Assembly: GCF_012275515.1 (NCBI RefSeq)
Contig: NZ_JAAZQL010000012.1
Coordinates: 1-64,000, forward strand
DNA length: 64,000 nt
Source: Novosphingobium sp. SG707
Lineage (GTDB): Bacteria; Pseudomonadota; Alphaproteobacteria; Sphingomonadales; Sphingomonadaceae
Direction of reading: 5' to 3'
Part shown: positions 26,612 through 34,731 of the stretch, piece after piece
How the letters are laid out: each line of letters begins with the position of its first letter
Position numbering within the stretch: position 1 is the first letter of the stretch
The notes under the pieces: model-generated
Databases searched by the model: none
What the model was told of the DNA's origin: nothing
Seen by the model: only the letters and a program-made list of their open reading frames with translations
Position numbers and translations under genes: made by a program

Positions 26612-27370
26612 ATGGTTGCAATGCCTGCGAAATCTATCGTTTCGACGCAAGAAGCCGCCGTCATCATCGATGATCGGTTTGCCAACCGTCGCAGCCCGGC
26701 CCAGTTCCGCGGGGGCAGCGGCGCCAACGACGTGCGTCAGGATGATGGCGCGCCTCGATCTGGCGTGGACTGGTTGCGTGCCATTGACATTGTGCTGGCG
26801 CTGGCCGCCTTGATCGTGCTGGCGCCCGTCATGTTGGCCGTGGCCGTTCTGGTCAAGCTGACCAGCAAGGGACCGGCGATCTTCCGCCACCGCCGTATCG
26901 GGCGCAATGGCAAGGATTTCTATTGCTGCAAGTTCCGCACCATGGTCTGCGATGCCGACGTGCGGCTTGCCAAGCTGCTGCGCGAGGATCCCGCCGCACG
27001 CGCCGAGTGGGAACAGGACCACAAGCTGCGCAATGATCCGCGCATCACGCCGATCGGCAGCTTTCTGCGCAAGACCAGCCTTGATGAGCTTCCCCAGATC
27101 TTCAACGTCCTGATGGGCTCGATGAGCTGGGTCGGTCCGCGCCCGATCGTCGCCGGCGAAGTGATCCGCTATGGCCGCCGCTTCAATGCCTATTGCGAAG
27201 TGCGGCCGGGTATCACGGGTCTGTGGCAGGTTTCGGGCCGTAATGACACGTCCTATCGCCGCCGCGTTGCCATGGATGTGCTCTATGTGCGCAGCCGCAG
27301 CCTCCGCCTCTACAGCATGATCATCGTGCGGACCGTTCCGGCAGTCCTGCGCCAGCAGGGTTCCTATTAA
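26612..27370 (+). CDS. EPS priming sugar transferase (undecaprenyl-phosphate sugar phosphotransferase)
   Basis: 252 residues, equal to the C-terminal catalytic domain of WbaP/ExoY-type enzymes with no N-terminal multi-helix domain. One membrane segment (about 54-76, DIVLALAALIVLAPVMLAV) is followed by the signatures GPAIFRHRRIGRNG (about 88-101), FYCCKFRTM (about 104-112), LRKTSLDELPQIFNVL (about 152-167) and GPRP (about 175), then RPGITGLWQVSGR (about 196-208). It transfers a sugar-1-phosphate to undecaprenyl phosphate, the first committed step of EPS repeat assembly. It stands alone in an AT-rich setting and ends in a perfect hairpin. Confidence 0.96.
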   Translation: MVAMPAKSIVSTQEAAVIIDDRFANRRSPAQFRGGSGANDVRQDDGAPRSGVDWLRAIDIVLALAALIVLAPVMLAVAVLVKLTSKGPAIFRHRRIGRNGKDFYCCKFRTMVCDADVRLAKLLREDPAARAEWEQDHKLRNDPRITPIGSFLRKTSLDELPQIFNVLMGSMSWVGPRPIVAGEVIRYGRRFNAYCEVRPGITGLWQVSGRNDTSYRRRVAMDVLYVRSRSLRLYSMIIVRTVPAVLRQQGSY

Positions 27371-27404
27371 GGCTCTGCAGATCACCACTTTGGTCGCAGC
27401 ATGA

Positions 27405-27440
27405 AATGCCCAACGGAGCGTGCCTGCTCCGTTGGGCATT
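27405..27440 (+). terminator. Terminator hairpin after the priming transferase gene
   Basis: Perfect 15-bp arms (27405-27419 and 27426-27440, core CCCAACGGAGC/GCTCCGTTGGG) enclose a 6-nt loop 34 bp after the stop. Only a short ATT follows, so the U tract is weak, but the stem is very stable. Confidence 0.7.
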
Positions 27441-27747
27441 GTCGCACTCATGCCCGGCGGTTTGTGGTGCGGCATGTTCTCTCTTGCGGGATGCCGATTG
27501 TCGTTTTGATCCGGCTTGAAAATCCGGTGGTGCGCAGGGACGTTGATCTTCATTTATCCGCATCAATAAATCGCGAAAATTGAATTTATCTGCCCAGCCT
27601 GGCTCTGCCGATCGCTGATTTTTCAAAATCCGCCGCGGATTGGCGTCGTTGCTCCGTTTCCGATTTTAAGGCTATTTTCGGTCATGCCCGGAACGAATAT
27701 TTTCAATCATTATCAACTCCCCCGCATATACAGGAGATGCAAGGATC
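27441..27747. other. Intergenic region before the second GMC gene
   Basis: About 300 bp without a gene between the terminator hairpin and the ATG at 27748. AT-rich patches at 27550-27590 and 27660-27720 could contain the promoter. No repeat or RNA structure was recognised. Confidence 0.4.
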
Positions 27748-29427
27748 ATGATCGTCGATGCCCGCAAGGCCAACCTGGCGGCAAACGTTGAATTCGACCT
27801 GATCATTGTCGGGTCCGGGGCCGCCGGGATCACCTTGGCGCTTTCGCTGCGGCAATCGGGTTTGAAAATCGCCATGATCGAGGCCGGGGGCGAACGCTTT
27901 TCCGCCGAGGCGCAGCAATTGCTGGCCAGCGATGCCATCTCGCCCAAAACCCATTCCCCCACGCACATGTATCGCCAGCGCCTGCTCGGCGGCTCAACGG
28001 CCATCTGGGGCGGGCGATGCATCCCTTTTGATCCCATCGATTTCGAAGATCGCCCTTGGATGGAAGCGGCCCATTGGCCGATCACGCATGGGGATGTCGC
28101 CAAACATTGGCCTCAGGCTTTGCGGATCGCCGAAGCGGGCCTGCCCGAATTCAACGCGGCGCAGGCTTGGCCCGGCGATCAGGAACCGATGGTCAAGGGC
28201 GTGGACAGCGCAGATGTGATTCTTGATCGCATCGAAAGGTTCAGCAAGCCATCCCATTTCGGCAAGATCTGGCGCGAGAATATGGAACAGGCCGCCAATC
28301 TGACGGTTTACACCCACGCTCCGGTCACTCAGATCCTCCTGCACGACAATAACAGCGTGCGGGGCGTGCGCTGTTCAATTGATGGGCGCGCGGTGGAAAT
28401 GACCGCCCCTCGCGTTGTGTTGGCCGCCGGAGGCATCGAAACCGCCCGCCTGCTGTTGGCCAGTCGCGAGAGCCAGTCCGTTGGCGTCGGGAATGGGCGC
28501 GATCTGGTGGGGCGCTATTATCAATGCCATCTCGAAGGTGAGGTGGGGCATCTGCATTTCCTCTCGCCCTCGTCGGACTTGCGGCTCAATTACGGCAAAT
28601 CGCATGATGACATCTATTGCCGCCGCTACATCTGGCTGTCGCCCGAGGCGCAAAGGCGCGAACATTTGGGCGGCATGGTGTTGCGCCCCGGACACCCCAG
28701 CATTGTCGACCCGCGCCACCGCCACCCGGTGCTTTCCGCCATGTATCTGGTGAAGAACTTCATCGTGCCCGAATATGCCCGCAAGATGACGGCGCTTGAA
28801 CACAAGATCCGCGCCAACCATTCTTCGGGCCTTTCCTATTACGGCGCGCATATCGCCAATATTCTGCGCGGTGCGCCCAAACTTGCCATATTCGGCACCG
28901 ATTGGCTGCGACGGCGGACGCTTGCCAAACGCAAGCTGCCGTCGGTTGTGTTGCCCGATCCGCGCAACTTTTATCCGGCGGACATCAATGCCGAACAGGA
29001 GCCGAATTACCTCAGCCGCATTTCGATCGGCGATACGCGCGATGCGTTGGACATGCCGCGTGTGCAGGTCGACTGGCGGACGACCGATGCCGACTACGAA
29101 AGGCTGGTGCGCTCGATTCACACCATTTCGGCCGCCTTTGCCACCAGCAGGACAGTTCGCTACGATGTGGAGGGCATCGATGTTGCCACGCTGCGCGATT
29201 TGATCGTGCCCATCGGAGGGCATCACATCGGCACTGCGCGCATGGCTGACAGCGCTGCGGAAGGCGTTTGCGACAGCAATTGCGAGGTGTTCGATGCGCC
29301 GGGCCTGTTCATTGCCGGTGCGGCCAGCTTCCCCACTTCCAGCTTTGCCAATCCGACGCTCACCATTGTGGCTCTGTCGCTCCGGTTGGCCGAGTATCTG
29401 GCGCCGGGCAGGACTCTGTCGATCTGA
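27748..29427 (+). CDS. GMC-family FAD-dependent oxidoreductase (stand-alone)
   Basis: 559 residues. The FAD-binding LIIVGSGAAGITLALSL lies at about 18-34, GGSTAIWGGRCIPFDPIDF at about 81-99, and the C-terminal GGHHIGTARM (about 490-499) with SFANPTLTIVALSLRLAEYL (about 532-551). It aligns along its whole length with the first 550 residues of the fusion protein at 21150, including the unusual GGxxxIWGGRxIPxDPIDF block, but lacks the SDR half. No signal peptide is seen. It probably oxidises a hydroxyl of a sugar or lipid-linked sugar in EPS tailoring. Preceded by AGGAG and followed by a T-rich terminator. Confidence 0.9.
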   Translation: MIVDARKANLAANVEFDLIIVGSGAAGITLALSLRQSGLKIAMIEAGGERFSAEAQQLLASDAISPKTHSPTHMYRQRLLGGSTAIWGGRCIPFDPIDFEDRPWMEAAHWPITHGDVAKHWPQALRIAEAGLPEFNAAQAWPGDQEPMVKGVDSADVILDRIERFSKPSHFGKIWRENMEQAANLTVYTHAPVTQILLHDNNSVRGVRCSIDGRAVEMTAPRVVLAAGGIETARLLLASRESQSVGVGNGRDLVGRYYQCHLEGEVGHLHFLSPSSDLRLNYGKSHDDIYCRRYIWLSPEAQRREHLGGMVLRPGHPSIVDPRHRHPVLSAMYLVKNFIVPEYARKMTALEHKIRANHSSGLSYYGAHIANILRGAPKLAIFGTDWLRRRTLAKRKLPSVVLPDPRNFYPADINAEQEPNYLSRISIGDTRDALDMPRVQVDWRTTDADYERLVRSIHTISAAFATSRTVRYDVEGIDVATLRDLIVPIGGHHIGTARMADSAAEGVCDSNCEVFDAPGLFIAGAASFPTSSFANPTLTIVALSLRLAEYLAPGRTLSI

Positions 29428-29447
29428 ATTGCCGCCGCCGCAGCAAG

Positions 29448-29479
29448 CGGGGCGGGCCTTGTCGGCCTGCCCCGTTTTT
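29448..29479 (+). terminator. Rho-independent terminator
   Basis: Stem CGGGGCGGGCC (29448-29458) pairs with GGCCTGCCCCG (29464-29474) with one G-U pair and a 5-nt loop. TTTTT follows at 29475-29479. It lies 20 bp after the GMC gene stop, between convergent genes. Confidence 0.85.
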
Positions 29480-29493
29480 CGTTTCTGCATCTG

Positions 29494-31341
29494 TTACTTG
29501 CGTAGGGGGAAGTAGGTCTCCACCGCCCATTGGCTGCCGGCGGCCGAAAAGTGGCCGTAATCGGCATAAAGCCAGATTTTACCGCGACGATAGGGGCATT
29601 GCCTGCCTGAACACAGCGCAGCAAGAGGATCGATAAAGCCAGCTTGAGCCGATTGCGCCTTGAGTACGGCATTGATGGCCGGATCAAAGGCAATCGGCCA
29701 TTGCCCGTCGGGCGCATTATGTCGGCCGCCCACATAATCGACCCTTTGCACATCGGCCACGAATTCGGGAGTTTGCCCGATGACATAGACCTTCGCCCCC
29801 CGCGCGCGAAGCGCGGCAATGGTTTCATGCAAACGGTCCAGAGTGCGCTTGGGCGTATCGGTCCATTTGGCAGCAATCACCACCGTGTCGACGTGCAATT
29901 GCGTGACCATATCCGGCACGCGGCCGTTCGACACCTGACACCCTACGCGCGAAAGACTATTATAGGCCAGAATGGGCGGGCAGCCCGCAAAAGTGTATTG
30001 CAGGATTTCCGCATCTCGATTGGCCGCATCACGGACGAGGCCGGGCGTATAATGGGCGGCAAACGAATCCCCCCACAACAATACGCGGTGGGCTTTGCCG
30101 TGCGTCCGGGTGCAGAGCCTGCGGTCCCAGTCGATAGGATGCGCCAAACTTTCATTGAAACAGTGGGGGCCGCCCCATTGTCCCTGGGCCGAATTGTCGG
30201 CCAGGGCAAAATCGGAAAACCGCTGGGGAACGCGATGGGTCGCGATGCCCAGGCCCAGCGCGACCAAACCCGCCGCAGAAGCGACGATGATCGTCAGTCT
30301 TTTTCGGGGCAACAAGGTTTTCCGGCGCCCGGGCTGTTCAAAAAGCTGCCAGATCAAGCTGGCCAGAATCAGGCTTATGGCCACCAAGGCCCAACTCTCG
30401 CCCATCGTGGGAGGGCGCATCATGCGATATTCCCAAAAGGCGGCAATCGGCCAATGGACCAGATAAAGCGAATAGGAAATGTTGCCGATAAAGCGGAAGG
30501 GCGCCCATGACAGAGCCCGGTTCGCCACGGGCGCGCGGTCCGTGCCGGTTCCGGCCCATATGACCAGCCCGGCCCCAAGACAGGGCGCGATCGCGTTCCA
30601 CGCCGGAAACACGTCGGTTTCCCGCAAGATCAGCATTGAGCCAAGGATCAGGGCCAAGCCGGAAGCGCCGGCTGTTTCACGCCACAGGCGTGATGCAGGC
30701 AAGCCGCCTCTATCCATGACCACCACGGCCAGAAAAGCACCGGCCAGCAGTTCCCATGCGCGGCAAGGCAAGAGATAGAACCCGGCCGCAGGCGCAATGA
30801 AGGCGGCGCCAATGCAGACAGCCAGGCTGCCGAGAAGCGCCAGAGTGATCAGCAGCAGCCGGTGGGGTTTGCACCACCGGCTGATCAGGACAAGGGCCGC
30901 AGGCATCAGGAAATAGAATTGTTCCTCAATCCCCAGAGACCACAGATGGAGCAGGGGTTGGCTTTGCGATTCCGGCGCGAAATAGCCGCTTTGCTTCCAA
31001 AAGTAGAAATTGGCTGCGGCGAAAACCGCACTGATCAGGCTGAAGCCAAAGGCAGCGAAATCGGGAGGCAGCAACAGCCACCATGCACCAATGGCCGTTA
31101 GCAGACAGGTCACGATCAATGCAGGCATCAATCGAAAGATACGGCGCTGGTAAAACCTCAGGAAACTGAATTCATTCTGCTCTATATTGCGCATGATGCC
31201 GGAGGATATCAGGTATCCGGATATGACGAAAAATACGTCAACACCCGTAAATCCACCTGTTGTAAAGCCCATCTTGAAGTGGAATTCGAGTACCGCCATA
31301 ATCGATATGGCGCGAAGTCCCTGAATGTCTTGTCTGATCAT
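29494..31341 (-). CDS. Acyltransferase 3 with C-terminal SGNH domain (OafA-type)
   Basis: 615 residues. The N-terminal acyltransferase-3 domain (about 1-350, ten or more helices) opens with RQDIQGLRAISIMAVLEFHF, holding the family Arg and His, followed by GFTGVDVFFVISGYLIS (about 31-47). The C-terminal periplasmic SGNH-like domain (about 400-612) has VLLWGDSFAAHYTPG (about 421-435) with the GDS serine and ends with DYGHFSAAGSQW, the Asp-x2-His block. Such two-domain proteins move an acyl group through the membrane and attach it to surface polysaccharide. This is probably the periplasmic O-acetylation enzyme of the EPS. It diverges from the retropepsin-like gene. Confidence 0.92.
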   Translation of the reverse strand: MIRQDIQGLRAISIMAVLEFHFKMGFTTGGFTGVDVFFVISGYLISSGIMRNIEQNEFSFLRFYQRRIFRLMPALIVTCLLTAIGAWWLLLPPDFAAFGFSLISAVFAAANFYFWKQSGYFAPESQSQPLLHLWSLGIEEQFYFLMPAALVLISRWCKPHRLLLITLALLGSLAVCIGAAFIAPAAGFYLLPCRAWELLAGAFLAVVVMDRGGLPASRLWRETAGASGLALILGSMLILRETDVFPAWNAIAPCLGAGLVIWAGTGTDRAPVANRALSWAPFRFIGNISYSLYLVHWPIAAFWEYRMMRPPTMGESWALVAISLILASLIWQLFEQPGRRKTLLPRKRLTIIVASAAGLVALGLGIATHRVPQRFSDFALADNSAQGQWGGPHCFNESLAHPIDWDRRLCTRTHGKAHRVLLWGDSFAAHYTPGLVRDAANRDAEILQYTFAGCPPILAYNSLSRVGCQVSNGRVPDMVTQLHVDTVVIAAKWTDTPKRTLDRLHETIAALRARGAKVYVIGQTPEFVADVQRVDYVGGRHNAPDGQWPIAFDPAINAVLKAQSAQAGFIDPLAALCSGRQCPYRRGKIWLYADYGHFSAAGSQWAVETYFPLRK

Positions 31342-31652
31342 AATTACACTTTAATAAATGGGCTTTCGGATTTTTGCAATTTAAGCGGGCCCAGTATCTG
31401 GATCAAATCCAGATGGTTCCATATTGGGGGATCACGGGCGGCCCTTGCGCAATGTTTCCCTTGTGCTTTGACTTTTCCGACAAGAACCTATTCGTTTCGA
31501 TTTTCTGGATATTGTTGCGGAATTTCGATTGGATTCTGAGAAATTATAGGTAAAATTTCATATAAATATCTAATGATTTGCAAATATCAAACGATATTAT
31601 TAACTATATTCCGGGGTGAGGTGTTAAAGGTGCTGTTTGTACCAATAGAGGG
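31342..31652. other. Divergent AT-rich promoter region
   Basis: About 310 bp between the acyltransferase and retropepsin-like genes, with no gene seen. AT-rich from 31540 to 31620. It contains the 13-mer TCTGAGAAATTAT (31535-31547) also found in front of the priming transferase gene. Confidence 0.5.
31535..31547 (+). promoter_or_regulatory. Second copy of the shared 13-mer
   Basis: TCTGAGAAATTAT, identical to 26508-26520 and on the same strand. It lies 106 bp before the ATG at 31653. Confidence 0.3.
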
Positions 31653-32186
31653 ATGCAGAACACAGTATCCTCGCTTCCCCTTTGGGCTATCGGCACCACC
31701 GCAATCATCGCGATTGGTGGCATTTTGGGTATGTCGATCCGCGATGAAGCAGCCAACAGCTCCGCCTGGACTCAATCTGCAGCTATCCACGCCGAAATGG
31801 GGGAGCAGCCGAGCGCGAAAAATTCGAATGGTCTAGGATTGCGCGCGAGTCGGGATCGGGATGGGCTGTTTTATATCAGCGCCTCGGTTAACGGCACGCC
31901 TGTTCGCTTCGTGGTGGATACGGGCGCCAGCATGATGGTGCTCAGCAGGGCCGATGCCGCCGCCGCGCATGTGGCGACGCCACTTGCCTCAACCACTATC
32001 GTCACCGCCGATGGCACGGCGCCCATGTACAAAGGCCGCGTGGATCGTCTGGATGTTGCCGGGCTTTCCCTGAACGGAGTTCCCGTGGCGATTGTGCCGG
32101 GCAGTCAGGTTTCCCTGATCGGCGGTGATGTCCTTTCGCGGATGCAATCCGTCACGATCAAGGGCGATCATCTGGAAATCCGCTAA
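31653..32186 (+). CDS. Membrane-anchored retropepsin-like aspartic protease (clan AA)
   Basis: 177 residues. One N-terminal membrane helix (LWAIGTTAIIAIGGILGM, about 10-27) is followed by a single retropepsin-type domain. FVVDTGASMMVLS (about 88-100) gives the catalytic DTGA motif, and SLIGGDVLSRMQSVTIKGDHL (about 154-174) is the closing hydrophobic-Gly segment. This is the TIGR02281-like layout; such proteins act as homodimers. The active site should face the periplasm. It lies next to the PEP-CTERM/exosortase genes, which raises a role in processing sorted proteins, but this is inference. Start ATG lies right after AGAGGG, an unusually short spacing. Confidence 0.88.
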   Translation: MQNTVSSLPLWAIGTTAIIAIGGILGMSIRDEAANSSAWTQSAAIHAEMGEQPSAKNSNGLGLRASRDRDGLFYISASVNGTPVRFVVDTGASMMVLSRADAAAAHVATPLASTTIVTADGTAPMYKGRVDRLDVAGLSLNGVPVAIVPGSQVSLIGGDVLSRMQSVTIKGDHLEIR

Positions 32187-32221
32187 GGCACGCTGAGGCT
32201 GATTCTGCGTAAACCGGAAAG

Positions 32222-32242
32222 GGCGCCGCATGTGGCGGCGCC
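32222..32242. terminator. Bidirectional terminator hairpin
   Basis: Perfect arms GGCGCCGC (32222-32229) and GCGGCGCC (32235-32242) with loop ATGTG, between convergent stops at 32186 and 32247. On the minus strand it is followed by CTTTCC. Confidence 0.5.
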
Positions 32243-32246
32243 GGTG

Positions 32247-32792
32247 TTAGGCTTGGGCGGACAGGCTCCGCGCCTTGCGGTCGCGCAAGGCCATGACCGC
32301 CGCCATCACGATGCCAATCCCGATCAACGCCCATGTCGAAGGCTCGGGAACCGCAGGCGCAGATTGTGTGGTCTGTACAGGGGCCCCAAAGCCGCCGCTG
32401 GGAGCCGCTGCGCCGCTGCCGAAAGAGATGCCCTGGCCGCGCGGCACATCGAAATGGACCGGGCTGTTGCCGATCGCGCCGGATTGCCCGCCCCTGGCGC
32501 CTATTCCCTGCGGGGTCTGCGGAAAGACCAGATTGGTGAGCGGGAAGGATCCCACGCTGCCGCCCGCGCGCTGCCCGGTGGGCAAATAGGCCAGTTGCGG
32601 CATGACTACTTCGGCCGGGGCGGCTGCGTCCTTAGGCTGCGCCAGCAGGGCGCTCGGCGTTTCTTCCTGTTCCGGTGGAATCCAGCTCGTTTTGTCGCCA
32701 AGACCGGCGCCGCCAAAGACCAGCACCGCCGAGAGGATCAAGTCCATGCGCCTTTGCGCGATCTGTTGAATAAGGGATGCGGCAATAGACAT
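32247..32792 (-). CDS. PEP-CTERM sorting-signal protein
   Basis: 181 residues from the ATG at 32792, which has GGAGG eight bases upstream; an ATG at 32816 would add eight residues. The C-terminus carries the exosortase recognition signal: VPEPSTWALIGIG (PEP motif at about 155), a hydrophobic helix (IGIVMAAVMAL) and a basic tail (RDRKARS). The middle is low-complexity, rich in Gly, Ala, Pro, Ser and Gln (for example QGISFGSGAAAPSGG), with no domain. It should be exported, cut at PEP and delivered to the cell surface by the exosortase encoded next to it. A dedicated target encoded beside its sortase is notable. The N-terminal hydrophobic stretch (LILSAVLVFGGAGLG) may serve as signal. Confidence 0.85.
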   Translation of the reverse strand: MSIAASLIQQIAQRRMDLILSAVLVFGGAGLGDKTSWIPPEQEETPSALLAQPKDAAAPAEVVMPQLAYLPTGQRAGGSVGSFPLTNLVFPQTPQGIGARGGQSGAIGNSPVHFDVPRGQGISFGSGAAAPSGGFGAPVQTTQSAPAVPEPSTWALIGIGIVMAAVMALRDRKARSLSAQA

Positions 32793-33123
32793 CGTGAATG
32801 CCTCCTCACGATTCATGGATTAAATAAAATTCTTCTTTATTAATATATTGCGTGTTGTAGGTCAGCAAGGGGGGTAATTGTAACAGAGGGCGGTACATGA
32901 TCGAATTCGGACCTTTTCATACAGGCTGATGGACAGGGCAATTCTTGACCAGATCAGGAGGGTGTGAAACTACCGAGAACAATTTTACGTAAATCGCATT
33001 GATGACGCTTTCTTCCCGCTCGGTCGTCCATGGCGGTGTCGCCGTCCCCATTGGGCGGCGGGCTTGATGATGACCGGAACGGGCGCTTGCGGCCAACGGC
33101 GGGCGGATCGATTGGACACACAT

Positions 33124-34056
33124 ATGGACGGCACCGGTCTGGGGCCGCCTTCCCGACATGAAGGACGCGCCTTGACCGCCACCCCAGCCCTTGCGCCCGA
33201 CAGGAAAGCGCGAAATCTGTTCCAAATCATCCGCGCGCACGGGGGGCTGATCTGCCTGCTGGGCGGTTTGGCGGTGCTTGTTGCGCCCACCCTGCGAGCC
33301 TTGTGGAAAGCGGACCTTGCACCCGACGGCGGGGGGCAATTCCTCCTTGTGGCCATAGCCATCGGCTATCTTCTCTGGCGCGAGCGGGACCATTTCAGGC
33401 TGGCGCGCGCCCAGCCGCTCTGGCCGGGCATCGGGCTTTTTGCGCTTCTCCTGCCCGCTTATGTATTGGCCTGGATTTGCCAAAACCCCTTGTGGCAATT
33501 GTTGGCCACCTTGGCCATCGTGCTCTTGGTGGGCTGGCTCGAACTGGGTTTTGCGACGTTGCGCCATTTCTGGTTTCCGGCTTCGCTCTCCCTTTTTCTG
33601 GGCACGCCCGCCAGCGGCGTGGTGGATGCCGTGGCCAGGGGGCTCAAGCTTTGGCTGCCGCAGATCGCCACGCTCATCGCGCAGACGGCGGGGCTTCGTG
33701 TCGGGGCCACGGGCGCGATCATTCAGGTGGATGGCTATCAACTGCAGGTCGCCAATGCCTGTTCCGGGGTCAATTCCCTGATGGGGATCGCCGGGATCAG
33801 CCTGTTCTATGTCTATCTGCGCCGGGGCAGCGAGCCGCTGTATGCCATGCTCTTGTGCATCATGCTGGCGCCGGTGGCGATTCTGGCCAATCTGGCGCGC
33901 ATCATGATTATGATCGGTGTGACCCACTGGTTTGGCGATGCGCCGGTGTCCGGCCCCTTGCATCCCCTTGTCGGGATGAGTGTTTTCGCGCTCGCGGTCG
34001 GGGTTCTGTTTGCTCTCGACACGGCCATCTACCCGTTGATGAGGGGGCGGCGATGA
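33124..34056 (+). CDS. xrtV: Exosortase, sphingomonad V type (XrtV-like)
   Basis: 310 residues from the ATG at 33124; ATGs at 33067 and 33070 are also possible. An integral membrane protein with about eight helices and the exosortase catalytic triad. The Cys is in NACSGVNSL (about 212), the Arg in NLARIMIM (about 257) and the His in GPLHPLVGM (about 279). The enzyme is a membrane transpeptidase-like protein that cleaves PEP-CTERM proteins. The V-type call rests on its partner set: EpsI overlaps by ATGA and an EpsD-like PPIase follows. The PEP-CTERM target lies divergently about 330 bp away. Confidence 0.92.
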   Translation: MDGTGLGPPSRHEGRALTATPALAPDRKARNLFQIIRAHGGLICLLGGLAVLVAPTLRALWKADLAPDGGGQFLLVAIAIGYLLWRERDHFRLARAQPLWPGIGLFALLLPAYVLAWICQNPLWQLLATLAIVLLVGWLELGFATLRHFWFPASLSLFLGTPASGVVDAVARGLKLWLPQIATLIAQTAGLRVGATGAIIQVDGYQLQVANACSGVNSLMGIAGISLFYVYLRRGSEPLYAMLLCIMLAPVAILANLARIMIMIGVTHWFGDAPVSGPLHPLVGMSVFALAVGVLFALDTAIYPLMRGRR

Positions 34057-34724
34057 GCAGCGCGATCAACCGGCGGCATATGTTGATGGGGGGATTGCTG
34101 ACTGTCGGGGCCGGCATGGGTTTCTGGCGACAGCCGGTGGCGGCGCGTCCGCTATGGACGCAAAAACCTCTGGCCCAATTGGCGCCGAATCGATTCGCGG
34201 GCTGGACGGGATCGACCGAAGAGGCGGAAATGGTCCTGCCCTCCAGCGATGAGCGTGAAGGTTCGCCTTATGATGCGCAACTGGCCCGCGTCTATCGTCG
34301 GCCGGGGGCGCATGATGTGCTCATGGTGGTGGCCGTCACGCAACGGCAAAGCGGCAGCCTGCGGGTGCATCAACCCGAAGTCTGCTATCCTGCGGCCGGT
34401 TACCGGATCACGGCCATGCGCGAGGTGATGCTTGATCTGGAGCGCCGCGTGGCTGCCCGTTTCCTAACGGCTGAATGCGAAGGGCGGATCGAACAGATCC
34501 TCTATTGGATTCGTATCGGGGCGGAATTCGCCACTTCCGCATCGCGCGCGCAATGGCTGATCATGCAGGGTGCTCTGGAAGGTACCATTCCCGATGGCAT
34601 GTTGGCCCGCTTTTCCGTGGTGGGCGCCGATCCCGATATGGCTTTGACACAATTGATGCAATTCACCACAGAACTGGTGGGCGCGGCAGGGCCGGCCGGA
34701 CGTTCGCTGCTGGTGATGGGGTAA
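34053..34724 (+). CDS. epsI: EpsI-family exosortase-associated protein
   Basis: 223 residues starting at an ATG that overlaps the exosortase stop (ATGA, 34053-34056). A Tat-like or membrane leader (NRRHMLMGGLLTVGAGMGF) is followed by the EpsI domain. The domain has QSGSLRVHQPEVCYPAAGYRI (about 104-124), in which the HxPExCYPxxG core is the family signature, and ILYWIRIGAEF (about 155-165). EpsI proteins accompany exosortases in EPS loci and are thought to act in the periplasm, but their reaction is not known. A much longer open frame reads upstream on the same strand through the exosortase gene and is a shadow. Confidence 0.92.
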   Translation: MSSAINRRHMLMGGLLTVGAGMGFWRQPVAARPLWTQKPLAQLAPNRFAGWTGSTEEAEMVLPSSDEREGSPYDAQLARVYRRPGAHDVLMVVAVTQRQSGSLRVHQPEVCYPAAGYRITAMREVMLDLERRVAARFLTAECEGRIEQILYWIRIGAEFATSASRAQWLIMQGALEGTIPDGMLARFSVVGADPDMALTQLMQFTTELVGAAGPAGRSLLVMG

Positions 34725-34731
34725 ACGGTCC

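Noticed and set aside
33303..34052. N-terminal extension of EpsI through the exosortase gene
   Set aside because: Out-of-frame translation of the exosortase; the ATGA overlap start at 34053 gives a normal EpsI protein.
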